The notes beneath the pieces were generated by a model. That model was not told the DNA's origin. It saw only the letters and a program-made list of their open reading frames with translations, and made no database searches. 64,000 nucleotides of DNA from Lachnospiraceae bacterium. GTDB taxonomy: Bacteria; Bacillota; Clostridia; Lachnospirales; Lachnospiraceae. The position numbers and the translations under genes were made by a program. Positions 26,128-34,908 of the stretch are shown piece by piece (the stretch's first letter is position 1; each line of letters begins with the position of its first letter). Location of the stretch: positions 97,787-161,786 of the forward strand of contig JAFZRY010000010.1 in assembly GCA_017619615.1 (NCBI GenBank). Direction: 5' to 3'.

Positions 26128-27156
26128 TCAGTATTCAAACATGCCGGCCGGCTTGCGGTCAGGCTTTTTTGTGTCCGTGTAGGTGGGCGCCGTGGCGTAG
26201 TCCACGTCGTGGATGGGCCAGGTCGGCTCTTTGCCTTCGTACACTTCCTGCACGCCCATGGCGGAGAAGTAGGAGGCGCGGTGCGCCGCTTCGGTGGTGT
26301 TGCCGCCGATGTGCGGGTAGATGATGACATTGTCCAGGGTCAGCAGCGGGTTCGCGGGATCCACGGGCTCCTGGCGGATCGCATCCAGGCCGGCGCCGGC
26401 GATGATGCCGGTGCTGCAGGCGGTGTACAGGTCATCTTCCTTGACCAGGCCGCCGCGGGCGGTGTTGATCAGGAACGCGGTGGGCTTCATCATCTTCAGA
26501 CGGTCCAGATCCACCATGTCGTGGGTCACAGGCGTATTCGGCGCATGCAGGGACACGTAGTCGCTTTCCTTGAAGATGCGGTCCAGGTCACGCACGACTT
26601 CGACGCCGTCCGGGAAATCCTTCGCGGGCTTATAGGGGTCGTAGCACAGGACATTCATTTCGAACGCCAGCGCGCGAACGGCCACGCGGGAACCGATGTT
26701 GCCGCATCCCACGATGCCCAGGGTCTTGCCGCTCAGGGTGTTCTTGCGGACTTTCAGTTTGGCCTTGTAGTAATCGTCGACCCAGGTCTTGTGCAGCACG
26801 GTCACGTTGCGGCTCATTTCCAGGATCAGCATGAACGCGGTCTCGGCCACGGAGGTGGAGTTGGCGACGGGGGCATACAGCGCCTGCACGCCGTTGTCAT
26901 GGCAGGCTTTCACGTCCAGGGCGTCGAAGCCTGCGCCGTGGCGGACGATGACCTTCAGGTTCGGGTTGCTCTCGATGACTTCCCGGGTGATGGGGGTGAT
27001 GCGGACGATCATGGCATCGGGCTGATGCTCTTTGAAATCGGCCAGTACGTCTTCGGTCTCAAAGCCGCGGCCGTCGATGATGGTGTGGCCGGCGTCTTCC
27101 AGCAGTTTGCGTCCTTCGGACATGATCTCCTGCGGTAATAATACTTTCCAGGGCAT
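26128..27156 (-). CDS. D-2-hydroxyacid dehydrogenase (3-phosphoglycerate dehydrogenase family)
   Basis: A 342-residue NAD-dependent dehydrogenase that oxidises a D-2-hydroxyacid or reduces the 2-oxo acid. The dinucleotide site is GIVGCGNIGSRVA, the catalytic Arg is in NTARGGLV, Glu in RQEPVDPANP and His in PHIGGNTTEAAHR. It has no C-terminal ACT domain, so it is unlikely to be a serine-pathway SerA under feedback control. It is the last gene of the LysR-flanked operon, 31 bases after the DUF6282 gene. The ATG at 27156 follows AAAGGAGA. Confidence 0.88.
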   Translation of the reverse strand: MPWKVLLPQEIMSEGRKLLEDAGHTIIDGRGFETEDVLADFKEHQPDAMIVRITPITREVIESNPNLKVIVRHGAGFDALDVKACHDNGVQALYAPVANSTSVAETAFMLILEMSRNVTVLHKTWVDDYYKAKLKVRKNTLSGKTLGIVGCGNIGSRVAVRALAFEMNVLCYDPYKPAKDFPDGVEVVRDLDRIFKESDYVSLHAPNTPVTHDMVDLDRLKMMKPTAFLINTARGGLVKEDDLYTACSTGIIAGAGLDAIRQEPVDPANPLLTLDNVIIYPHIGGNTTEAAHRASYFSAMGVQEVYEGKEPTWPIHDVDYATAPTYTDTKKPDRKPAGMFEY

Positions 27157-27187
27157 GGTGGCGGTTCTCCTTTTCGTGCGGTATTGA

Positions 27188-28030
27188 TCAGTTGGCGGCA
27201 AGCAGTCTTGCCGGTGTGGTCTTCATCATCTGTTCGAGCTCGGCTTCGGTGATCCCCCGTTCCAGCAGAAGGCGAGCATAATCCTCCAGGCCTTCGTCGA
27301 AATACGGATTCTTCGCCTGTCCGAGATCGGTGGACAGATATACGTTTTCGCATCCGGTGGCGCGGATCATTTCGATCAGCGCTTCCCAGGTGACGCGGTT
27401 GGTAAAGGGCGTGATGTAACTGTGTTCGACCACCGCGCCAAGCCGGACGGCTTCCGCCTGCTGCTCGGGAGAGTAGAGGTTGGAGGGGAGTTCGGCGTGA
27501 GTCAGGACGGTCTGGATGCCGCGGCGCTGGGCTTCTCTCACCAGGGTCATCCCTTCGTGCGCGCTGAGATGGCCGGTCCCGACGATCAGTTTGTACTGTG
27601 CCGCAACGTCCAGAATATCAAGCACTTCCGGCAGTAGGCGGTCGTTTTCATCCAGGATTGTGATAAAGCTGCTCAGATCCGGCATGACGGGATCGTTCCG
27701 GTGATGGAAGGCCTGATACAGACGGGCCTCCAGCGTGGCGAACCAGGCAAAGCGGCCGCCGGCCTGCGCACTGCGCTCCACGGCCCAGGGGTTGTTGCCG
27801 CCCACGGACCGGTTCAGCGTGATGCCGCCCACGATGTTCAGGTCCGGGTACAGTTCGCGCAGCACCCCGGCCCGGCCGGCGGTATCCAGATAGTGACTTT
27901 TAATGGCGCCGCCCGCCATCCCGGTCGCCCGCATGCGGGCCGCGGTCTCGACATCCGAGCATTTCCGCGGCACCACATCCGGAGCGGTATGGACGTGCAG
28001 GTCATAAGCGCCTTTCAGCAGGTCGCTCAT
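27188..28030 (-). CDS. DUF6282 family metal-dependent hydrolase
   Basis: A 280-residue protein of the amidohydrolase-like superfamily. DLHVHTAPD (His-x-His metal pair, near residue 11), IKSHYLDTAGR, GITLNRSVGG, GTGHLSAHE, LTHAE and STDLGQ supply the expected metal and acid residues of a TIM-barrel hydrolase. DUF6282 proteins have no settled reaction that I know of; a lactone or amide hydrolase fits. The gene lies 15 bases after the SLC13-type carrier gene within an organic-acid operon. Confidence 0.75.
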   Translation of the reverse strand: MSDLLKGAYDLHVHTAPDVVPRKCSDVETAARMRATGMAGGAIKSHYLDTAGRAGVLRELYPDLNIVGGITLNRSVGGNNPWAVERSAQAGGRFAWFATLEARLYQAFHHRNDPVMPDLSSFITILDENDRLLPEVLDILDVAAQYKLIVGTGHLSAHEGMTLVREAQRRGIQTVLTHAELPSNLYSPEQQAEAVRLGAVVEHSYITPFTNRVTWEALIEMIRATGCENVYLSTDLGQAKNPYFDEGLEDYARLLLERGITEAELEQMMKTTPARLLAAN

Positions 28031-28045
28031 ATAGACTCCTTTACA

Positions 28046-29305
28046 TTAGTAAGGCAGGAAGATCGGGATCAGGCCGACCACGGCGATGTAGGTGATGATG
28101 ACCATCGGAATGCCGATCTTGATGAAGTCCAGGAATTTGTACTTGGTCCAGCCGACGGTGATCATGTTCTGAGGAGCCGCAAACGGAGTGCCGTAGGAAG
28201 CAGCGCCGGCCAGCACGATGGTCATGCAGATCGGGTAAGGGTTCACGCCGATCTTGCCCGCGATCTCGATGGCGATGGGCATGAACAGCATGATCGTCGG
28301 GATGTTGGACATGACCTGGGTCAGGATGGCGGCCGCAAAGAAGATGACGGTGGTCAGCAGGAAGGGGCTGGGGGTATCGCCCAGGATCTGCAGGATCTTG
28401 TCAGCAACGATCGAGCCGAGGCCGCTGTTCTTGACGCCCAGCGAGATGGCGGACAGGGAACCGACCAGCAGCATGCAGTTCCAGTCGATGGCCTTGATGG
28501 CATCCTTCAGGGTCATGACCTTGGTGGCGATGATGATCAGAGCGCCGATAATGGCAGCGACCCACATGGGAATGGCCTTCGGCAGCGGGTTCCAGGCGAT
28601 GATGACCAGGACGGTGAACAGGGTGGCGACGGAGATGATGGCTTTTCTCTTATCCAGCGGTTTTCTGTCGGTCTGCGCGAATTCCGGAACGTAGCCGGTA
28701 TCCGGGATCAGCTTGCGGCCGATCAGGACGAAATACAGAGTGCCGAGGATGCAGACGCCGATACCGAAGGGGGTGATGCTGAAGAAGCCGAAGCCTTCCA
28801 GACCGTTCTGGATCATGACTTCGTTGCCGGTCGCGTTGGAGCCGACGCCGACGAGAGTCACGAAGCCGCCGAACTGGGAACCGAACAGCAGAGCCATCAG
28901 GGAGCGGGACGGGCCGAAGCCGGCCGCCAGGCACATCGCGGTGACCAGGGGAGCCATGGCGGTCATGACGCCGATGTTGCTGCAGATGGAACTGAGCAGG
29001 CAGGAGACGATCAGCGTGACCAGGATAATGTTCCGTTCGTTCTTGCCGGTGATCTTGACCATCTTTTCACCAATCCGTTCGGTGATGCCGGCGTGGAACA
29101 GGGAGGCACCGACGACCATCATGCCGCAGAGCAGGGCGATCGTGGTACTGTTGTAGCCTGCGAGGACGTCGTTGAGGCTGATCAGGCCGGTCCAGCAGAA
29201 AGCGATGGAGGCGGCGATGCCGGTGACCACGATGGGCCAGGGTTCCCAGATGAACAGGGCGATCATCACGGCGATGATGATCAGGGCGATCAATGCGGGT
29301 GACAT
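28046..29305 (-). CDS. SLC13/DASS-type anion (dicarboxylate or citrate) transporter
   Basis: A 419-residue carrier with about eleven membrane segments, of the ion transporter group that includes DASS, CitM and ArsB-like proteins. The repeated hairpin regions are visible as SNIGVMTAMAP and MSNIPTIMLFMPIAIEIAGK, the two inverted repeats that form the substrate site. It likely imports a di- or tricarboxylate with Na+ or H+. The ATG at 29305 has an AAGGAG site. Neighbouring catabolic genes suggest it brings in the operon's substrate. Confidence 0.85.
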   Translation of the reverse strand: MSPALIALIIIAVMIALFIWEPWPIVVTGIAASIAFCWTGLISLNDVLAGYNSTTIALLCGMMVVGASLFHAGITERIGEKMVKITGKNERNIILVTLIVSCLLSSICSNIGVMTAMAPLVTAMCLAAGFGPSRSLMALLFGSQFGGFVTLVGVGSNATGNEVMIQNGLEGFGFFSITPFGIGVCILGTLYFVLIGRKLIPDTGYVPEFAQTDRKPLDKRKAIISVATLFTVLVIIAWNPLPKAIPMWVAAIIGALIIIATKVMTLKDAIKAIDWNCMLLVGSLSAISLGVKNSGLGSIVADKILQILGDTPSPFLLTTVIFFAAAILTQVMSNIPTIMLFMPIAIEIAGKIGVNPYPICMTIVLAGAASYGTPFAAPQNMITVGWTKYKFLDFIKIGIPMVIITYIAVVGLIPIFLPY

Positions 29306-29375
29306 AAGTTTTTTCTCCTTATCTTTTTTTTTCGGCTGTTTCAGCCGTAAAGTACTGAGTGACGGCCAAGGTCTT

Positions 29376-30266
29376 TCAGACCAGGGCCCAGGCACGGTTC
29401 AAAGCCCGCTTGCAGCCTGCGAGGACGGCGTCGGGGTCTTCGTCCCCGAAGGGGGTAACCTCGAAAGAAAGGATCAGCGGATCGTCTTCGCGGAAGAATC
29501 CTTCGTCCTTCAGCAGGCGGAGGAACGCGGTCAGCGTTTCCACGCTGTTTTCGCTGTTCGGAAAACCGAAGCGCGGGTGCCGGTCGCCGTACGCGGGACA
29601 GCCTTCCTTCATCACGGCGTTGCCGATATGCAGGTGCGTGATGTACGGCGCGAGCGTGCGGACGGTGAAGTCCGGCGTTTCATGGCAGATCGGAATGTGG
29701 CTGAGGTCGACGAGCAGGCCGAAATTCCGGTGCGTCTTCCGGACGTCCGCCGCAAAGCGGGCGGCCAGGGGCGCAGGGCCGATCAGGACGGCTTTGTCCA
29801 CGTCGTAATCGAAGACTTCGAGTTCGACGGACAGGCCTTTTTCCGCCGCGTAGCCGCAGAGGTTCCGTGTGGTCTTCAGCAGCTGCGCATACGCTTCCTC
29901 CAGATGCTCCGGCTCCCATTTGCCGGCCAGAAAGGCGATCCCTTCCGCTCCCAGTTCGGCCGCTTCGTCCACGGCTTCCAGCAGGGCGGTCTCGGCAGCG
30001 AGCCGGGCCGTTTCCTCCAGGGCATTCGGATTCAGCTTCCGGCCGAGGATCGTGGGATGGGCGCCGTAACCGACGCGCATCAGGCCCTGTTCCATCATGG
30101 CCGCGGCCTGCTTCCGGACGGCAGGGTCTTCGAAGCGGGAGAGCTCGACCGCGTCAAAGAACTCGTCGCAGACGATCTTTTTCAGCGAAGCCAAGGGGTC
30201 CCGGCCGGGATAACTCATCCACAGCAGCGTGCCGATACTGAAGTATTGGTGGATCGATCCGTTCAT
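29376..30266 (-). CDS. Sugar phosphate isomerase/epimerase-like TIM-barrel protein
   Basis: A 296-residue xylose-isomerase-like protein. Expected metal residues are seen as VELEVFDYDVDKAV (Glu), LLVDLSHIPICHE (Asp, His), THLHIGNAV and LSFEVTP (Glu). Members include IolE/IolI and Hyi types, which isomerise or epimerise sugars, inositols and hydroxypyruvate. The substrate is unknown. The gene lies between the RraA-like and carrier genes in the operon. Confidence 0.8.
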   Translation of the reverse strand: MNGSIHQYFSIGTLLWMSYPGRDPLASLKKIVCDEFFDAVELSRFEDPAVRKQAAAMMEQGLMRVGYGAHPTILGRKLNPNALEETARLAAETALLEAVDEAAELGAEGIAFLAGKWEPEHLEEAYAQLLKTTRNLCGYAAEKGLSVELEVFDYDVDKAVLIGPAPLAARFAADVRKTHRNFGLLVDLSHIPICHETPDFTVRTLAPYITHLHIGNAVMKEGCPAYGDRHPRFGFPNSENSVETLTAFLRLLKDEGFFREDDPLILSFEVTPFGDEDPDAVLAGCKRALNRAWALV

Positions 30267-30302
30267 GTTCTTCCGTCCTGTCCTGCGGGGCTGTAAAAAG
30301 GA

Positions 30303-31016
30303 TTACTTCCAGGTCTCTTCGAAGAAGAGGCCGCTGGCGTTGAGGGCATTCTGCTTCCAGGTGGCGGCGTGCTTCTCGCGGTCCGGGAAGATGCCGTTGG
30401 CGTAATTGGTCAGCGTGCGGGTCTCGGCGGCAAACTTATCCGCGACGGCATCCAGCACTTCTTCCGCCATCTCGGGACGGATGACGACGATGCCGTCCGG
30501 GTCGCCGACGATGATGTCGCCGGGAAAGACGACCTGGCCGCAGCAGGCGATGGGAACGTTGATCTCGCCGGGGCCGTATTTCCAGGGACCCTGCGGGGTG
30601 ACGCCCTTGGCGTAGACCGGGAGGCCGATGCCGTCGATCGCGTCCGCGTCACGGATGCAGCCGTCGAGGACCAGGCCGGCAATGCCCTTGCTCTTCATGT
30701 AGTTGAACATGATCTCGCCGCAGAGCGCGCGGCTCATGCTGCCGCCGCCGTCCAGGACGATGACGTCGCCGGGCTGGGCCAGGTCCATGGCCAGCTGGAG
30801 GAGCAGGTTGTCGCCCTCCGGCGCGTGGATGGTGAAGGCGGTGCCCACCATCGAGCAGTTCTTCAGATAGCAGCGAAGATCACCGTACATGTTGAACATG
30901 CGGTTCATCATGTCGTTGAGGTTGCTGGCGGGGATGCCGCGGAACTTTTCGACAAGTTCACGGTCGGGACGGTCGATCTCGGTGAAGATCCTTCTGCCGT
31001 ACTTGGTGACTCCCAT
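30303..31016 (-). CDS. RraA family aldolase/decarboxylase-like protein
   Basis: A 237-residue RraA-fold protein. Family members include 4-hydroxy-4-methyl-2-oxoglutarate aldolase and oxaloacetate decarboxylase. The active-site blocks LDGGGSMSRALCGEIM, VLDGCIRDADAI and CGQVVFPGDIIVGDPDGIVV are intact, including the Arg-Asp pair and the metal-binding Asp. In a catabolic operon an aldolase giving pyruvate is more likely than RNase E regulation (the original RraA name). It is the first gene of the operon and is transcribed away from the LysR gene. Confidence 0.82.
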   Translation of the reverse strand: MGVTKYGRRIFTEIDRPDRELVEKFRGIPASNLNDMMNRMFNMYGDLRCYLKNCSMVGTAFTIHAPEGDNLLLQLAMDLAQPGDVIVLDGGGSMSRALCGEIMFNYMKSKGIAGLVLDGCIRDADAIDGIGLPVYAKGVTPQGPWKYGPGEINVPIACCGQVVFPGDIIVGDPDGIVVIRPEMAEEVLDAVADKFAAETRTLTNYANGIFPDREKHAATWKQNALNASGLFFEETWK

Positions 31017-31082
31017 TGTTTTGTCCTCCGATTTTTAATTTTTGTTGATACGAACAAACAGCGTAACTGTTCTTTGATTATG

Positions 31083-31112
31083 ATTATAAAACGGCTGCGG
31101 CGGCAATTCCAA
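31083..31112 (-). promoter_or_regulatory. Promoter of the organic-acid operon
   Basis: Minus strand TTGGAA (31112-31107), 18-base spacer, TATAAT (31088-31083). The weak -35 box is in keeping with a LysR-activated promoter. Confidence 0.6.
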
Positions 31113-31165
31113 CAGATTGTATTGTCATCTTCGGCGGCTCGCACAAGAAAAAGTTGTTTATCCGC

Positions 31166-31194
31166 TTGACGGGGCGCGGCCGGCCTGCTAACAT
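31166..31194 (+). promoter_or_regulatory. Promoter of the LysR regulator
   Basis: TTGACG (31166-31171), 17-base spacer, TAACAT (31189-31194). It diverges from the operon promoter with about 55 bases between the two -35 boxes, leaving room for a LysR binding region. Confidence 0.6.
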
Positions 31195-31234
31195 AAATAA
31201 AGAAAGAAACGAAAACGGAACACGGGGGCCCCTG

Positions 31235-32191
31235 ATGAATCTGAAAAGCCTGGAATACTTTGTCGAAGTCGCCAGGGATCTGAACATGACGACGGCGGCG
31301 CAGCGCCTGTACATCTCGCAGCAGGCGCTCAGCTCGCAGATCCAGAAACTGGAAGAATATTACGGCGTCACGCTGTTCGAACGCCGTCCGAAACTGCAGC
31401 TCACCTATGCGGGAAAGCGGCTGCTGGAAGGGGCGGAGACCGTTCTGCGGGACAGCATCGATCTCACCAACAGTCTCTCCGAGATCAGCAAAAACCGCTC
31501 CGGCATACTGCGGCTCGGGATCCCGACCTACCGGGCGGCGGAAAGCCTCCCGCTCATTCTCCCGGCGTATACGAAGAAATGGCCGAACGTGACGATCACG
31601 CTGGAGGATACGAATACGACCGAGATGCTGGAAAAGCTGCTGGCCGGGGCGCTGGACGCCTGCGTCGTCTCGCCTTCCCCTTCGGAAGTGCAGGGGCTGG
31701 GCGACCGTCTGGAATTCGTCCGTCTCCTGGATGACCGGACGTACGTCATCTGTTCGGATGAGATGCTGAGCCGGTATTTCGGCAGCCGCAGCGAGGCGGT
31801 CAGAAAACGTTCGCGGCAGGGGATCGACCTGCAGGAGTTCCGCGACGTGCCGTTCCTGCTCCACAAGCCGCCCATGAGGCTGCGCCAGGTGGAGGACGAG
31901 TGCTTCAACAACGCGGGCTTCCGGCCCAACGTGTTTCTCGAAGCCGGCAATACGGAACTGATGCTCGCTTTGTATCCCTGCCACGTGGGGTGCTTTTTCT
32001 GCCGGGAGGCGCGGATCCATTCGATCGCCAGGATATTCGGCGATCACAATGCCTTCCCCGTCAATTATGACGAAGGGCCTCACCGGCAGATCGTCTATTT
32101 TGTCCGCCGGAAGACCGCCCAGCCGCGCGCGCACGTCCTGGATTTCGAACGGCTGATGCAGAAAGCCTGGAAGGAGATCGCGCTGCATTGA
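31235..32191 (+). CDS. LysR family transcriptional regulator
   Basis: A 318-residue LysR protein. The helix-turn-helix is at residues 3-60 (SLEYFVEVARDLNMTTAAQR and ISQQALSSQIQKLEEYYG), followed by a two-lobed effector-binding domain of usual length. Such proteins typically activate a divergent operon on binding a small metabolite, often a substrate or intermediate of the pathway. Here the divergent genes are the organic-acid operon. The ATG at 31235 has only a weak GGGGG site. Confidence 0.88.
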   Translation: MNLKSLEYFVEVARDLNMTTAAQRLYISQQALSSQIQKLEEYYGVTLFERRPKLQLTYAGKRLLEGAETVLRDSIDLTNSLSEISKNRSGILRLGIPTYRAAESLPLILPAYTKKWPNVTITLEDTNTTEMLEKLLAGALDACVVSPSPSEVQGLGDRLEFVRLLDDRTYVICSDEMLSRYFGSRSEAVRKRSRQGIDLQEFRDVPFLLHKPPMRLRQVEDECFNNAGFRPNVFLEAGNTELMLALYPCHVGCFFCREARIHSIARIFGDHNAFPVNYDEGPHRQIVYFVRRKTAQPRAHVLDFERLMQKAWKEIALH

Positions 32192-32276
32192 ATCCTCCGG
32201 AACGGACGGAAAGAGGACCGAAGGACCCCATACAAGATTTAGTTGTGGAAAACCATTATATCTGCTCGCGTTTTTG

Positions 32277-32306
32277 TTGGATTGTCCGGGATCCGCGCGC
32301 TACAAT
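32277..32306 (+). promoter_or_regulatory. Promoter of the second hydroxyacid dehydrogenase
   Basis: TTGGAT (32277-32282), 18-base spacer, TACAAT (32301-32306), 49 bases before the start codon. A separate promoter means this gene need not follow the LysR gene on the same transcript. Confidence 0.5.
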
Positions 32307-32354
32307 AAAACCGGAAGAAAACGGGTTCGCAGCCATGCGGAAAGGAGACTGTTT

Positions 32355-33320
32355 ATGAAGATCGTAGTACTGGACGGCTATACGGAAAACCCCGGCGACC
32401 TGAGCTGGGCGGGACTGGAAGAACTGGGCGAGGTCACGGTCTATGACCGCACCTCTTATGAAGAATCCCCGCTGATCGCGGAACGCATCGGCGGCGCAGA
32501 GATCGTCGTGGTGAACAAGACGCCCGTTTCCCGGGAAACTCTCGACAAGTGCCCGAACGTTAAGCTGATCGCGGTCCTTGCTACCGGCTACAACGTGGTA
32601 GATTACGCGTACGCCAAAGAAAAAGGCATCCCGGTCGTGAACGTGCCCACGTACGGCACGGCTTCCGTGAGCCAGTTCTCCATCGCGCTGCTGCTGGAGA
32701 TCTGCCATCATATCGGCCACCACAGCGAATCGGTGTACGCGGGCAACTGGGCGAGCAACGTCGACTGGTGCTACTGGGATTACCCGCTGATGGAGCTGGA
32801 AGGCAAGACCATCGGCATCATCGGCTTCGGCCGCATCGGCCAGCAGGAAGGCCGCATCGCGAAAGCCCTGGGCATGAATGTCATCGCGTATGACCTGCAT
32901 CCGAACGATTTCGGCCGGGAGATCGCCACGTACGTCGATCTGGATACCCTCTATGCGACGGCCGACGTCATCACGCTGCACTGCAATCTGACCCCGGAAA
33001 ACACCGGGATGATCAATAAGGACAGCATCGCGAAGATGAAGGACGGCGTCATCCTGATCAACAACGCGCGCGGCCAGCTGATCGACGAGCAGGACGTCGC
33101 GGACGCCCTGAACGCGGGCAAGATCGCCGCCGCCGGCCTGGACGTCGTCTATACCGAGCCGATCCGCGCGGACAATCCGCTGCTGGGCGCGAAGAACTGC
33201 CTCATCACGCCGCACATCTCCTGGGCGCCGAAGGAGAGCCGCCAGCGGATCATGGACACCACGGTGGAAAACGTGCGGGCGTTCCTGGCGGGCGAGCCGG
33301 TCAATGTGGTAAACCGCTGA
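32355..33320 (+). CDS. D-2-hydroxyacid dehydrogenase (glycerate dehydrogenase-like)
   Basis: A 321-residue NAD(P)-dependent dehydrogenase. Signatures are IIGFGRIGQQEGRIAKALG (nucleotide binding), INNARGQLIDEQDVADAL (Arg), DVVYTEPIRADNP (Glu) and ITPHISWAPKESRQR (His). The closest group by eye is hydroxypyruvate reductase/glycerate dehydrogenase. It is a distant paralogue of the enzyme at 26128-27156; both flank the LysR gene and may handle successive steps or opposite directions. The ATG at 32355 follows AAAGGAG. Confidence 0.87.
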   Translation: MKIVVLDGYTENPGDLSWAGLEELGEVTVYDRTSYEESPLIAERIGGAEIVVVNKTPVSRETLDKCPNVKLIAVLATGYNVVDYAYAKEKGIPVVNVPTYGTASVSQFSIALLLEICHHIGHHSESVYAGNWASNVDWCYWDYPLMELEGKTIGIIGFGRIGQQEGRIAKALGMNVIAYDLHPNDFGREIATYVDLDTLYATADVITLHCNLTPENTGMINKDSIAKMKDGVILINNARGQLIDEQDVADALNAGKIAAAGLDVVYTEPIRADNPLLGAKNCLITPHISWAPKESRQRIMDTTVENVRAFLAGEPVNVVNR

Positions 33321-33347
33321 ACGGAGCGGATCAGGATACCGGGAACA

Positions 33348-33377
33348 GAGCGGGCCTGCGGGTCCGCCCTCTTTTTA
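33348..33377 (+). terminator. Terminator of the glycerate dehydrogenase-like gene
   Basis: Arms GAGCGGGCC and GGTCCGCCCTC with a short loop, followed by TTTTT. Confidence 0.75.
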
Positions 33378-33437
33378 TTGCCCCGTCCGGAAGGCAAGGA
33401 GAAGAAAGCCCCGGAAGATGAGAAGCGGAATAAGCGA

Positions 33438-33466
33438 TTGTTTTTTGCGGCCGGAGATGGTATCAT
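33438..33466 (+). promoter_or_regulatory. Promoter of the dipeptidase/TGS-kinase genes
   Basis: TTGTTT (33438-33443), 17-base spacer, TATCAT (33461-33466), 44 bases before the dipeptidase ATG. Confidence 0.5.
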
Positions 33467-33509
33467 CAAAAAGAAGACTTCATTTTCCCGTGAAAGGACA
33501 GGATAAATC

Positions 33510-34892
33510 ATGGACGAGACTCTCAGCAGACAGATCGATGCCTTTATTGAAGAAAACAAAGACCGCATTTTATGGGACATGACCCGGCTCGTGGGCGTGC
33601 CCAGCGTGGAAGGCCCCGCGGAGGAAGACGCGCCGTTCGGCCCCGGCCCGCGGAAGGCGCTGGACATGGCGCTGACCATCGCCCGGGAACTGGAACTGGG
33701 GACGGAGGATCTGGACCATAAGATCGGGTATGCGTACGTCGGCGGGAAGGGAGAGAAGTACCTGGCCACCATCTGCCATGTGGACGTGGTGCCGATCGGC
33801 AACGGCTGGAATACGGACCCCTGGACGCTGACGGAGCGCGAAGGCTACCTGATCGGCCGCGGCATCGTGGACGACAAGGGCCCGGCAGTCATCACGCTCT
33901 ACGCCCTGAAATTCCTGCAGGAGCACGGCGGCGCGCTGCGCTACCCGGTCCGGGCCATCCTGGGCGCCAATGAGGAGACCGGCATGCAGGACGTGAAGCG
34001 TTACAATGAAACGGAGCCCGCCCCGCTGTTCTGCTTCAGCCCGGACGCGGAATTCCCGCTGATCAACGGCGAGAAGGGTATCGTGCACGGCCGCATCCGC
34101 TCGCTGTGCAAAATGGAGAAGATCGTGGACATCAAAGGCGGCGCGGCCTATAATGCGGTGCCGGACAAAGCCGAGGTCTGGATCCAGGCCGGGGCGGTCC
34201 CCGCGCAGGAGGGGCTGGACATTGAGGAGGCCCGGTTCGGCGTGTGGCACATCACAGCGCATGGCATCGGCGGCCACGCGGCGAGCCCGCAGGGCACGGT
34301 CAGCGCCATCGGCGTGCTGGAGGATTACCTGATAGAGAACCATCTGCTCTCCGAAGCGGAAGAGGAGTTCCTGCGCTTTGCGGTCAAAGTCCCGCACGCT
34401 TCCGACGGCAGCCTGCTGGGCGTGGACGCGGACGACGGCCTGTTCAGCCCCCTGACCGTGGTCAGCGGCATGATCTGGGGCGAGGACGACCGCCTGGTCC
34501 AGACGCTTGACTTCCGCTTCCCCACCAATACCAGCGCGGCCTGCATTCAGGAGATCCTGCAGCGGCAGGCGGAGGGCATCGCCGTGATCGAAATGGACGA
34601 GGGGAAGGCGCCGTTCTATAAAGACCCGAACGAGAAAGAACTGAAGGCCTGCATGGACGCGTTCCGCGAAGTGACCGGCTCCGAGAAAAAGCCCTTCACC
34701 ATCGGCGGAGGCACCTACGCCCGTTCGTTCCCCAACGCGGTCGGATTCGGCCCGGAGCACATGGACCGCGTGCGGCCGGCGTTCGTCGGACCCATCCACG
34801 GCGCGAACGAGGCGGGACATTTCGGCGAACTGCTGGAAGCACTCAAGGTCTATATCGCCGCGCTGATCAACCTGGAAGAACTGGATTTTTAA
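33510..34892 (+). CDS. PepV-like M20 metallo-dipeptidase (Sapep family)
   Basis: A 460-residue cytosolic dipeptidase of the M20 family. Metal and catalytic residues lie in ICHVDVVPIGNGW (His, Asp), GRGIVDDKGP (bridging Asp), GANEETGMQD (Glu-Glu), SPDAEFP (Asp), and a C-terminal His in FVGPIHGANEAGH. A lid domain sits between about residues 200 and 330. It cleaves dipeptides taken up or made from oligopeptides, together with the peptidases elsewhere in the window. It ends 16 bases before the TGS-kinase gene. Confidence 0.9.
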   Translation: MDETLSRQIDAFIEENKDRILWDMTRLVGVPSVEGPAEEDAPFGPGPRKALDMALTIARELELGTEDLDHKIGYAYVGGKGEKYLATICHVDVVPIGNGWNTDPWTLTEREGYLIGRGIVDDKGPAVITLYALKFLQEHGGALRYPVRAILGANEETGMQDVKRYNETEPAPLFCFSPDAEFPLINGEKGIVHGRIRSLCKMEKIVDIKGGAAYNAVPDKAEVWIQAGAVPAQEGLDIEEARFGVWHITAHGIGGHAASPQGTVSAIGVLEDYLIENHLLSEAEEEFLRFAVKVPHASDGSLLGVDADDGLFSPLTVVSGMIWGEDDRLVQTLDFRFPTNTSAACIQEILQRQAEGIAVIEMDEGKAPFYKDPNEKELKACMDAFREVTGSEKKPFTIGGGTYARSFPNAVGFGPEHMDRVRPAFVGPIHGANEAGHFGELLEALKVYIAALINLEELDF

Positions 34893-34908
34893 GATTTAGG
34901 AGCACAAA

